Made by a program: the position numbers and the translations under genes. From the NCBI GenBank assembly GCA_019310745.1, contig JAFDDS010000054.1, forward strand, positions 1 to 5,851: 5,851 bases of DNA, in the 5' to 3' direction. Below are positions 1-5,851 of the stretch, one piece after another. Every line of letters starts with the position of its first letter. Within the stretch, counting starts at the first letter, position 1. The DNA comes from Deltaproteobacteria bacterium (GTDB lineage Bacteria; Desulfobacterota; DSM-4660; Desulfatiglandales; B25-G16). The notes under the pieces are model-generated. The model saw only the letters and a program-made list of their open reading frames with translations, was not told the DNA's origin and made no database searches.

Positions 1-1335
1 TCTTATGGACTGCCTGATAATTTAAAAGAATTAGGGTTTACACTTGGAAGGATGAAGACAGGGACCCCTGCACGATTAAAAAAATCAACCATAGACTTTA
101 CCAAATTTGAAAAACAAGAAGGGGACGCGAATCCCAGACCATTTTCCCTTTTTACAAAAGAGATCAAAATCAACCAGATTCCCTGCTACATTGGCCATAC
201 CAACAAGAAAAGCCATCAGATCGTAAGAGACAATTTAGAGCGCTCGGCCCTTTATGGAGGAAAAATTACTGGGGTTCCTGCACGGTATTGCCCCTCCATA
301 GAAGATAAGATAGTGCGGTTTTCTGACAGGGACAAACATCAGATCATACTCGAACCTGAGGGGATAGATACAGAGGAAATTTACGCGAGCGGTTTGGGAA
401 ATAGCCTCCCTATGGATATACAGATTCCTTTTGTGAGATCTGTTGAGGGATTGGAAGAGGCTGAGATCATGAGACCAGCGTATGCAATTGAATATGATTA
501 TATCGACCCTTTGCAGCTGTTTCCCACTCTTGAAACAAAACGTACCAAAGGATTATATATGGCTGGCCAGATCAATGGAACCAGTGGATATGAGGAGGCA
601 GCTGGACAAGGGATGTGGGCAGGGATTAATGCGGCATCAAAGATTCAAAAACGACCACCTTTTCTCCTTGATCGATCAGAGGCATATATTGCGGTTATGG
701 TAGATGATCTGGTTACCAGAGGAACACAAGAGCCTTACAGGATGTTTACTTCCAGGGCAGAATACAGACTCATCTTACGAGAAGATAATGTGGAGCAGAG
801 ATTAATAGAAAAAGGTAATGAATTAGGTCTTATTCATGATGAAACAGTGGTTGAGATGAAAGAAAGACAGAGAGAGATCTCCGCAGAGGCTCATAGGATA
901 AAAAGTACCGTAATAGCTCCCTCAAAAAAGGTAAATGATTATCTGGTGAAGTCAGGATCAAGTCCAATAAAAAATGCAACCTCCTTGGGTCAAATCCTCA
1001 AAAGGCCGGAGTTAAGTTATCAAAATATTGCCACCTTAGATGAACACACTAAAAAGATAGACGAAAGCATTGCACAGAAAGTTGAAATTGAGATAAAATA
1101 CGAAGGATATATTCAGCGGCAACTAAATGAGGTTGAGAAATTCAAAAACTTAGAAAAGATAAAGATTCCACAAGAGTTTGATTATACCAAGGTCCATGGC
1201 CTTTCTAATGAATTAAAAGAAAAACTTCTCCTTATAAAACCTATCTCCTTAGGTCAGGCATCAAGAATACCAGGTATTACACCTGCTGCAATCTCAATCA
1301 TTATGATCTATCTTAAAAAGGGTGGCTCATTATAA
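1..1335 (+). CDS. mnmG: MnmG (GidA), tRNA uridine-5-carboxymethylaminomethyl modification enzyme, 5'-truncated by window
   Basis: With MnmE, MnmG installs the (carboxymethyl)aminomethyl group at C5 of the wobble uridine (U34) of certain tRNAs; it is a cytoplasmic FAD protein using NADH and methylene-tetrahydrofolate. The frame is open from base 1 ([20 protein letters not shown]), so the ATG at 52 is internal. Visible are 444 residues of a family usually about 620-630 long; the N-terminal Rossmann FAD motif lies outside. Both family signatures are present: RYCPSIEDK at visible residues 95-103, whose Cys97 (codon 289-291) matches the second catalytic cysteine (E. coli Cys277), and [19 protein letters not shown] at 188-211. 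[15 protein letters not shown] and the C-terminal [11 protein letters not shown]...[20 protein letters not shown] are also typical. The gene ends at TAA 1333-1335 and looks intact. rsmG, a frequent downstream partner, does not follow; rarD faces it instead. Identification is near certain. Confidence 0.98.
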   Translation, partial: SYGLPDNLKELGFTLGRMKTGTPARLKKSTIDFTKFEKQEGDANPRPFSLFTKEIKINQIPCYIGHTNKKSHQIVRDNLERSALYGGKITGVPARYCPSIEDKIVRFSDRDKHQIILEPEGIDTEEIYASGLGNSLPMDIQIPFVRSVEGLEEAEIMRPAYAIEYDYIDPLQLFPTLETKRTKGLYMAGQINGTSGYEEAAGQGMWAGINAASKIQKRPPFLLDRSEAYIAVMVDDLVTRGTQEPYRMFTSRAEYRLILREDNVEQRLIEKGNELGLIHDETVVEMKERQREISAEAHRIKSTVIAPSKKVNDYLVKSGSSPIKNATSLGQILKRPELSYQNIATLDEHTKKIDESIAQKVEIEIKYEGYIQRQLNEVEKFKNLEKIKIPQEFDYTKVHGLSNELKEKLLLIKPISLGQASRIPGITPAAISIIMIYLKKGGSL

Positions 1336-1393
1336 CAAAAGAGTTACTTGTTACTGGAGCCTTTTTGCAGTGGGAGGGTGAGAGGTGATAGAA

Positions 1394-2281
1394 TTATAGT
1401 TTTAATCGCTTTTTATAACCCAAAAAGCTCGAAATCGAATATATAATTATCGCCACCCAAACAAAACCAAATGAAATCGCATGTGTTCTGGTAAACAGCT
1501 CTTTGTAAAGAAACACGCCTAAGAGCAATTGACCAGTCGGTGCAATATATTGCAAAAAGCCAACCGTTGAATACTGGATCCTTCGTGCACCATAAGTAAA
1601 GAGAAGTAATGGTATTACAGTTACCAAACCTGCTCCTGTGAGTAATACATCCGTGTGTAGACCAATAGAGAAAAAGGCTCCTGATCCTTTAATACCCAAA
1701 GTGATAGCATAGGCAAGAGCAATAGGTGTGAGAATAGCCATCTCGAATAATAGACCGACCATTGATCCGGCTTTGGCTGTTTTTCGGAGCAATCCATAAG
1801 TTCCAAAAAAAAATGCAAGGGTAAAGGCGATCCATGGTACTCGACCATAATGCAACGTTAATAAGAGCACTCCAATAAACGCGAGCACTACTGAAAGAAC
1901 TTGCCATCGGTATAAGCGTTCCTTCAAAAAAATCATACCCAAGCAAACATTCACAAGCGGATTAATGAAATACCCAAGGCTTGCTTCAACAATTTGATTT
2001 GTATTAACGGCCCAAATATACGTTAACCAGTTAGCACCAAGTAAAAATGATGTGAGTAGAAAGCGTGGTATATCCCGGGGGAGTGATATGATGTATTTGG
2101 CTTCCTTCCATCGCCGCTGAAGAGAGACTAAACATATCATAAATACCAACGACCAAATCACCCGATGAGCCAAAATCTGTGTTGAAGGTACATGCTGCAA
2201 GGCCTTCCAGTATATAGGGAAAATTCCCCAGAGAAAGAATGCACTGATAGTGGTTATTGTACCTTTGGTAGTGTTATCCAT
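1394..2281 (-). CDS. rarD: RarD-type EamA family permease (DMT superfamily)
   Basis: This is a 295-residue integral membrane protein, matching the usual RarD length of about 300. The family belongs to the drug/metabolite transporter superfamily, with about ten membrane helices in two EamA halves; substrates are poorly defined, so the transport role is inferred from family only. Hydrophobic segments run through the whole protein. RarD hallmarks are NWLTYIWAV (84-92), EASLGYFINPLVNV (99-112), ERLYRWQ (121-127), PWIA (149-152), FGTYGLLRK (159-167), IPLLLFTYGARR (223-234) and GFLQYIAPT (241-249) followed by FLYKELFT. A charged tail GYKKRLKL follows the last helix. The start is ATG at 2281-2279 because the same frame has a TAG at 2287-2285, one codon upstream; no clear Shine-Dalgarno sequence precedes it. 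The stop is TAA (1396-1394). It converges on mnmG, and a hairpin-rich repeat lies just upstream and would fall in its leader or promoter. The name is by family resemblance; exact orthology with E. coli rarD is unproven. Confidence 0.93.
   Translation of the reverse strand: MDNTTKGTITTISAFFLWGIFPIYWKALQHVPSTQILAHRVIWSLVFMICLVSLQRRWKEAKYIISLPRDIPRFLLTSFLLGANWLTYIWAVNTNQIVEASLGYFINPLVNVCLGMIFLKERLYRWQVLSVVLAFIGVLLLTLHYGRVPWIAFTLAFFFGTYGLLRKTAKAGSMVGLLFEMAILTPIALAYAITLGIKGSGAFFSIGLHTDVLLTGAGLVTVIPLLLFTYGARRIQYSTVGFLQYIAPTGQLLLGVFLYKELFTRTHAISFGFVWVAIIIYSISSFLGYKKRLKL
1408..1428. repeat. Perfect 7-bp inverted repeat near the 3' end of rarD
   Basis: GCTTTTT (1408-1414) and AAAAAGC (1422-1428) form perfect arms around a 7-nt spacer, inside the last codons of rarD. 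It is the best inverted repeat near the mnmG/rarD convergence, but the arms are mostly A-T and no T-run follows on either strand. It may only reflect lysine codons, so a terminator role is not supported. Confidence 0.3.
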
Positions 2282-2301
2282 TTGCTACACAGTAAAGAAT
2301 T

Positions 2302-2317
2302 CACGCCTGAAGACGTG
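2302..2317 (-). repeat. IS200/IS605-like end hairpin
   Basis: Read on the minus strand the sequence is CACGTCTTCAGGCGTG: six pairs (CACGTC with GGCGTG, one a G-T wobble) close a TTCA loop. On the plus strand the wobble position becomes a C-A mismatch, so the minus strand folds better. The layout recalls the short subterminal hairpins with a TTCA loop found in some IS200/IS605-type elements. This is a resemblance by eye, with no transposase nearby. Confidence 0.4.
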
Positions 2318-2350
2318 GCTTTGATGTATCTTCAAAAGGGGATTCGTTAT

Positions 2351-2397
2351 GCCTGTCCACCATCGTGATGCCGGGCGGGCTCCGATGGCGGGCAGGC
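2351..2397. repeat. Large GC-rich imperfect palindrome
   Basis: Arms 2351-2365 (GCCTGTCCACCATCG) and 2383-2397 (CGATGGCGGGCAGGC) pair at 13 of 15 positions, with one further wobble and one mismatch, around a 17-nt spacer at 2366-2382 that is itself GC-rich. Such a stem should be very stable as RNA or single-stranded DNA. No T-run follows on either strand, so an intrinsic terminator is unlikely; a REP-like palindrome fits better. Confidence 0.75.
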
Positions 2398-2409
2398 CAA
2401 AGAACTCTG

Positions 2410-2430
2410 ACCACGACCAGCGGACGCGGT
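2410..2430. repeat. Second GC-rich imperfect palindrome
   Basis: Bases 2410-2418 (ACCACGACC) pair with 2422-2430 (GGACGCGGT) at seven of nine positions around a 3-nt spacer, AGC. It begins 12 bp after the large palindrome and marks the outer, GC-rich edge of the repeat block; the sequence beyond turns abruptly AT-rich. Confidence 0.5.
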
Positions 2431-2439
2431 CTTTCAAAA

Positions 2440-3034
2440 TGCAACAAATGATTGGTAACATTTTAGGTTTTTGATACATTGACCCTCTCTGTTTACCGCC
2501 ATCTTTTAAAAATCTAAGTTATTATAATTATTGCAATAAACGTTGATTTACCAATGAAATGAATTCACTGTATCTTACAAAAAAATAATCGAGAAAAAGA
2601 AAATCCTTTTTAGTGCATTATATGCTATTACGCAACAAATCTTTTAAGCACTTTTTCGTCTTATTTAGATTATACCAATACATGAACATCCTTCCGCCTT
2701 AATTTCCTATAACTATGGCAAAGGTTTTTTCGGCATGTAATTGAAATAGTCACGCTATATGTAGTATATTAATCTTCTATTTTTACAATATACAGTCTTT
2801 TTCCCTTGACAATTTATGCTCTTTAGTCCATAGAGAAAAAAATTAAGCTTTATTCTAAATCTCTCATTTATTACAGGCACATTCTTTGTATAATACTATA
2901 AATTTTATGGCCTCATATCAAAAGAGTCCAGATCCATTTATTACCTTGACAAAGTTAAAAAATGCTGTACATTACCAATCCCGAAAAAGCGGCTCCATAA
3001 TTATGTATAGCGATGTAACGAAAAAACACAAACA
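2440..3034. other. AT-rich intergenic region without a convincing gene
   Basis: About 600 bp of visibly AT-rich DNA lies between the repeat block and the ribosome binding site of the unknown gene. No open frame here has both useful length and a ribosome binding site; the longest noted starts at ATG 2907, has 49 codons and runs 10 bases into the downstream gene. Sigma70-like promoter candidates on the plus strand are TTGAAA (2741-2746) with TATATT (2765-2770), spacing 18; a perfect TATAAT (2889-2894) with a poor -35 TTTATT (2867-2872); and the TTGACA/TACATT pair listed separately. A small AT hairpin, AAAAAG/CTTTTT, sits at 2594-2611. I see no tRNA, riboswitch or clear operator. Chance promoter matches are expected in such AT-rich sequence. 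Confidence 0.6.
2946..2973 (+). promoter_or_regulatory. Candidate sigma70-type promoter for the 456-residue protein gene
   Basis: A perfect -35 hexamer TTGACA (2946-2951) is followed after 16 bp by TACATT (2968-2973), which matches TATAAT at four of six bases. Transcription would start near 2980, giving a leader of about 65 nt before the TTG start codon. It is the closest good candidate to the gene, but the AT-rich setting allows chance matches. Confidence 0.4.
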
Positions 3035-3039
3035 AGGAG
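3035..3039 (+). promoter_or_regulatory. Shine-Dalgarno site that fixes a TTG start
   Basis: AGGAG at 3035-3039 lies 7 nt before the TTG at 3047, which is ideal spacing. The nearer ATG at 3042-3044 is in another frame, only 2 nt from the site, and meets a stop at 3054-3056, so the site supports the non-ATG start. Confidence 0.75.
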
Positions 3040-3046
3040 ACATGTA

Positions 3047-4417
3047 TTGTCAATAGAGATAGAAAGGTCTGTATTAAAAAAGGCCTGTATGGAAATGATT
3101 GAAACCATTCTTTTCAGTCTTCCCAATGCATTCAAGGGCACAATCTATCAAATTGGAAAGCCACCAGATCTGATTGCAGAAAGAATCACATCCGGAATAA
3201 TTGACGATGGTAAAGGAAAGATTTCATGGGGTCTTCCGGCAAAATCCGGATACAATTCTCCAGGTAAACCATGGCTTGAATTCAGGGATCAACCAGGTCG
3301 CCCCCTTGAGGCCATGTCATGGTGTGTTGAGAAACAGAAGAGCTGGACATCTGAAGATCCAGAAAAAGATGCCCGAAATCTCAGATTTCAGGTTGAAGGA
3401 ATAACGAAAGATTTCCACCATATGGAGCCGGTACTTGTTCTCAAATCGGATCTTACATTAGACATGCATTCCTCTCTTAACTACCCAAATGATTATAAAG
3501 GAAATACCATATGGAAAGACAGTGACTATATTGTGGTTGCTGTCATCAAGATACATTTCCATCCCTTTACGATAAAGATTGGCAGTCATGAGACCAAGAT
3601 CATTAAAAAACTTTCGCGTTCTCTCGGAACCGAATTACTGTCTTACCAGTTACGGCAGGATTCTATGAAGACCATGGAACAATTGGCAACGGACAGGTTA
3701 AACGCATGTAACATACTTGCAGATTCACTACGGAATGCCATCACAAAGTCAGGACTGATTTTTTCTCTTGTTAAACAGGAAATAGGATACCTCAGGGATC
3801 AGTGGGAACAGGCATTGATCGAAGACCGTAAAGAAAATAATATGAAAGTCGAGGCTATAAGGGACTTAAATGAAATTTTAACAAGTCTGGGTGATGGATA
3901 TGAAGATCTCAAGGAAGATTTGGTGGATGCACAAAACAAATTCTTAGAACTTTCTCTTCCACCGGAAAAGGGTGAGAATTGGGTAGGTATGCAGATAGAG
4001 GAGAGATGGAAAGACCTTCTTTATGAATGTCCACAGGACGATCACAAAAGGAGGATAGTGTGGGAAACCATTGATAAATTGAAAAAGTCTCTTCATTTTG
4101 GTCAAGACCCTGATATCATTGCAAATTATAATAAAATACCGGAGGAGCTTAAAAAGGAGTGGGTTAATCTCATGTACAGAAACAATGATAAATTCGATGA
4201 TTCAGCCCTTGATCGGCTCATCAAGGTACTGGCTAATTCAGCACTCACGATACCATCTCGGGAAAAATCAAAGAAAACATTGACCCAACTTAAGGCCCTT
4301 GCACAGACTATGAACCAGCTTGAACAAAATACAAATTTTCTCTTGGATAGAATTCTTAATGGAAGTGAAAAAAGTCTAATTTCTGGGGCTTTAAAAAATA
4401 TTACTGTGAATTCTTAA
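3047..4417 (+). CDS. Unassigned 456-residue protein, possible GAF-like plus degenerate DHp-like signalling protein
   Basis: I do not recognise a named family. The protein starts at TTG 3047 behind AGGAG and ends at TAA 4415-4417. It has no signal peptide or membrane segment, so it is probably cytoplasmic. Residues 1-200 look alpha/beta, with a distinctive stretch GRPLEAMSWCVEKQKSW (84-100), DFHHMEPVLV (122-131) and a hydrophobic strand YIVVAVIKIHFHPF (161-174) followed by a helix, a pattern like the end of a GAF domain. Residues 201-260 form a long helix with LADSLRNAIT (224-233), which lines up by eye with a histidine-kinase H-box (AHELRNPLT) but has Asp226 where the phospho-accepting His belongs. 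No N, G1 or G2 ATPase box follows. Residues 260-440 are charged, largely helical and partly coiled-coil-like (for example 408-435). It is probably transcribed alone, from the AT-rich upstream region. A sensor or scaffold role in signalling is inference only; that it is a real gene is much more certain. Confidence 0.88.
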   Translation: MSIEIERSVLKKACMEMIETILFSLPNAFKGTIYQIGKPPDLIAERITSGIIDDGKGKISWGLPAKSGYNSPGKPWLEFRDQPGRPLEAMSWCVEKQKSWTSEDPEKDARNLRFQVEGITKDFHHMEPVLVLKSDLTLDMHSSLNYPNDYKGNTIWKDSDYIVVAVIKIHFHPFTIKIGSHETKIIKKLSRSLGTELLSYQLRQDSMKTMEQLATDRLNACNILADSLRNAITKSGLIFSLVKQEIGYLRDQWEQALIEDRKENNMKVEAIRDLNEILTSLGDGYEDLKEDLVDAQNKFLELSLPPEKGENWVGMQIEERWKDLLYECPQDDHKRRIVWETIDKLKKSLHFGQDPDIIANYNKIPEELKKEWVNLMYRNNDKFDDSALDRLIKVLANSALTIPSREKSKKTLTQLKALAQTMNQLEQNTNFLLDRILNGSEKSLISGALKNITVNS

Positions 4418-4419
4418 GC

Positions 4420-5851
4420 TCATGCTACGCTCACAAATTCATCTATCCCTTTATGACTGCCTGTGAACATCTGCCTGAGGAGGTTGTAGGTCCTCTGGGC
4501 AAGCCCAGGATCATGCTCAACCAGTCTAAATGCCTCTTCCCTTGCCTCAGATAGTATCTCTGCATCCCTCATAATTTTTGCAACCCTAAACTGGTAGAAC
4601 CCTGATTGCCTCTCGCCCAGAAATTCTCCTGGGCCCCTAATGGCAAGGTCTTCTTCAGAAATCCTGAATCCATCTGTAGTTTTCTCTATAATTCCCAGCC
4701 TCTTTTTGGCACTGGCCGAATTCCTGTAGGAGGCCAAAAGAAGACACTTGGAGGGGTAAGCACTTCTCCCTACTCTCCCCCTAAGCTGATGAATCTGCGA
4801 AAGGCCAAACCTCTCGGCATTCTCAATGACCATAATGGTAGCATTGATAATGTTTATACCCACCTCGATAACTGTCGTGGAAACCAGGATACCTATGAGT
4901 CCTTCTTTGAATTTCCTCATTATCTCTTCTCTTTGATCCAGAGACATCCTTCCATGGATCAAAGCTATATGGAAATCTGGAAAAATATCTCTGAGCTTCC
5001 CAGCCATATTTGTGGCATCTTTAAGGTCCATCTTTCCTGACTCTTCTATCAGAGGATACACTATATAAGCCTGTCTTCCCTTTTCTATCTCCTCTCTCAA
5101 GATTTCATATACCTTGCCTCGATCCCTTTCATGGAACAGCTTAGTCTGAATGGGCTTTCTCCCAGGAGGAAGCTCGTCGATGACAGATATGTCAAGATCC
5201 CCATATACGGTGAGTCCCAGTGTTCTCGGAATAGGCGTAGCAGTCATGGTGAGTACATCTGGTCTTGTTCCTTTCTGCTTGAGAATAGCCCTCTGTGCTA
5301 CTCCAAATCTGTGCTGCTCATCAATGATCACGAGTCCAAGCCTGCCAAACTTTACACTTTCTTGAATGAGGGCATGGGTACCTATCAGAATATCTATAGT
5401 ACCCTTTTTTGCCCTACCCCTCACTTCATCGGCAACGTTATTCATCCCGCTTGTAAGAAGTGCTACTCTGAGATTCATATTTCGGGTGAGCTCAAGGGTA
5501 CTGAGATAATGCTGTTCAGCAAGAAGCTGCGTAGGTGCCATAAACGCAACTTGATAACCATTCCTTACTGCCACCCATGCAGCCATAAATGCTACCGCGG
5601 TCTTACCGCAGCCTACATCACCTTGAAGTAGCCTGCTCATTGGAAATGGTCTGCTCATGTCCGTGATAATCTCATGAATTACACGTGCTTGTGATCCCGT
5701 GAGCTTAAAAGGAAGAAAATCATAAAGCTCTTGAATACCTTGTATTGCAAAGGCTATCCCTCTTTGCCGGGAAGTCTTGCTCTTTTTGAGTGCGAGCGCA
5801 AGTTGGAGCATGAAGAACTCGTCAAATATGAGCCTTCTCTGTGCCGGTGAT
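4420..5851 (-). CDS. recG: RecG, ATP-dependent DNA helicase, 5'-truncated by window
   Basis: RecG is a superfamily 2 DNA translocase that regresses stalled replication forks and drives branch migration of Holliday junctions and D-/R-loops. The frame is open to the window edge (SPAQRRLIFDEFF precedes the first Met at 5811, itself internal), so about 476 C-terminal residues are visible and the N-terminal wedge domain is missing. Counting from that Met, helicase motifs are GDVGCGKT (Walker A, 64-71), MAPTQLLAEQH (91-101), IGTHALIQ (143-150), IDEQHRFG (163-170), TMTATPIPRTL (188-198), STTVIEVGIN (311-320) and QIHQLRGRVGR (339-349). The RecG-typical YGDLDISVIDELPPGR, DLAIRGPGEFLG and RQSG are present. 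Walker A has Cys68 (codon 5610-5608) where Ser is usual, and motif V reads VGIN rather than the common VGVD; neither implies inactivity. The stop is TGA (4422-4420), 2 bp from the stop of the convergent unknown gene. Confidence 0.98.
   Translation of the reverse strand, partial: SPAQRRLIFDEFFMLQLALALKKSKTSRQRGIAFAIQGIQELYDFLPFKLTGSQARVIHEIITDMSRPFPMSRLLQGDVGCGKTAVAFMAAWVAVRNGYQVAFMAPTQLLAEQHYLSTLELTRNMNLRVALLTSGMNNVADEVRGRAKKGTIDILIGTHALIQESVKFGRLGLVIIDEQHRFGVAQRAILKQKGTRPDVLTMTATPIPRTLGLTVYGDLDISVIDELPPGRKPIQTKLFHERDRGKVYEILREEIEKGRQAYIVYPLIEESGKMDLKDATNMAGKLRDIFPDFHIALIHGRMSLDQREEIMRKFKEGLIGILVSTTVIEVGINIINATIMVIENAERFGLSQIHQLRGRVGRSAYPSKCLLLASYRNSASAKKRLGIIEKTTDGFRISEEDLAIRGPGEFLGERQSGFYQFRVAKIMRDAEILSEAREEAFRLVEHDPGLAQRTYNLLRQMFTGSHKGIDEFVSVA

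Larger units (their letters stand above)
2302..2430 (-). repeat. GC-rich three-hairpin block, REP/MITE-like element upstream of rarD
   Basis: Three palindromic structures sit within 130 bp: 2302-2317, 2351-2397 and 2410-2430. The block is strikingly GC-rich in its two larger hairpins against very AT-rich flanks, which suggests an inserted or dispersed element rather than native intergenic DNA. A 7-bp direct repeat, TTCAAAA, occurs at 2331-2337 and again at 2433-2439, flanking the two larger hairpins; this might be a target duplication or chance. A minus-strand 64-codon open frame (2479-2285) spans the block, and its translation contains GLPAIGARPASRWWTG. I recall similar strings as spurious small proteins in AT-rich environmental genomes, including Brocadiales, but cannot verify this here. 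No transposase gene is in the window. If rarD is transcribed from beyond the block, all three hairpins lie in its leader. Confidence 0.6.

Noticed and set aside
482..703. 73-codon plus-strand frame inside mnmG
   Set aside because: It overlaps the second GidA signature in another frame and has no independent evidence.
1333..1370. Intrinsic terminator after mnmG
   Set aside because: Only a 6-bp AT-rich stem TAACAA/TTGTTA with a 9-nt loop is present; the nearby short T-run at 1362-1366 does not follow the stem directly.
2351..2397. CRISPR repeat or intrinsic terminator
   Set aside because: The palindrome occurs once in the window with no spacer array, and no T-run follows it on either strand.
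2285..2479. 64-residue minus-strand open frame as a protein gene
   Set aside because: Most of its length is the palindromic repeat block, its composition (clustered Trp, Arg, Pro, Cys) follows from the repeat, and it has no domain. It is more likely repeat DNA that happens to be open.
2806..2836. Second TTGACA (2806-2811) as a promoter
   Set aside because: The sequence 16-19 bp downstream (CATAGA, TAGAGA) is a poor -10 match, so it was not listed as a separate promoter.
4606..5040. 144-codon plus-strand frame opposite recG
   Set aside because: It lies entirely antisense to well-conserved recG helicase motifs, shows no recognisable protein features and is a shadow of that coding frame.
5131..5631. 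166-codon plus-strand frame opposite recG
   Set aside because: It is antisense to the RecG Walker A to motif III region, whose conservation fully explains the sequence; its Cys- and Ser-rich translation is typical of a shadow frame.

Overview
The window shows four protein-coding genes and one AT-rich, repeat-bearing intergenic region of a bacterium. It begins inside mnmG (tRNA wobble-uridine modification, plus strand, N-terminal part missing) and ends inside recG (branch-migration helicase, minus strand, N-terminal part missing). Between them lie a minus-strand rarD-type EamA permease gene and a plus-strand gene for a 456-residue protein that I cannot assign to a named family. Gene order alone does not fix the host. 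The moderately AT-rich coding DNA and a GC-rich repeat, which I recall in translated form from AT-rich environmental genomes including anammox planctomycetes (Brocadiales), make that group one possibility. This is weak, memory-based evidence, and Nitrospirota or Desulfobacterota-like hosts are not excluded.

Layout: mnmG (1-1335, +) converges on rarD (1394-2281, -) across 58 bp with no convincing terminator. From 2282 to 3046 there is no convincing gene. The part next to rarD (about 2302-2430) is a GC-rich block of three hairpins that looks like a REP/MITE-type element, one of them resembling an IS200/IS605 end hairpin. The rest (about 2440-3034) is very AT-rich and holds several sigma70-like promoter candidates. 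The unknown gene (3047-4417, +) starts at a TTG behind a good Shine-Dalgarno sequence, and its stop codon is 2 bp from the recG stop codon (4420-5851, -), tail to tail.

The four genes do not form one operon: directions alternate (+, -, +, -), so each is probably its own unit or the edge of a unit running out of the window. mnmG and recG are housekeeping genes, and rarD is a common membrane transporter. The most unusual coding item is the 456-residue protein. It reads like a cytoplasmic signalling protein with a GAF-like N-terminal half, then a helix resembling a histidine-kinase H-box in which Asp replaces the phospho-accepting His, then a helical tail with no kinase ATPase domain. No CRISPR array, rRNA, tRNA or complete insertion sequence is visible.
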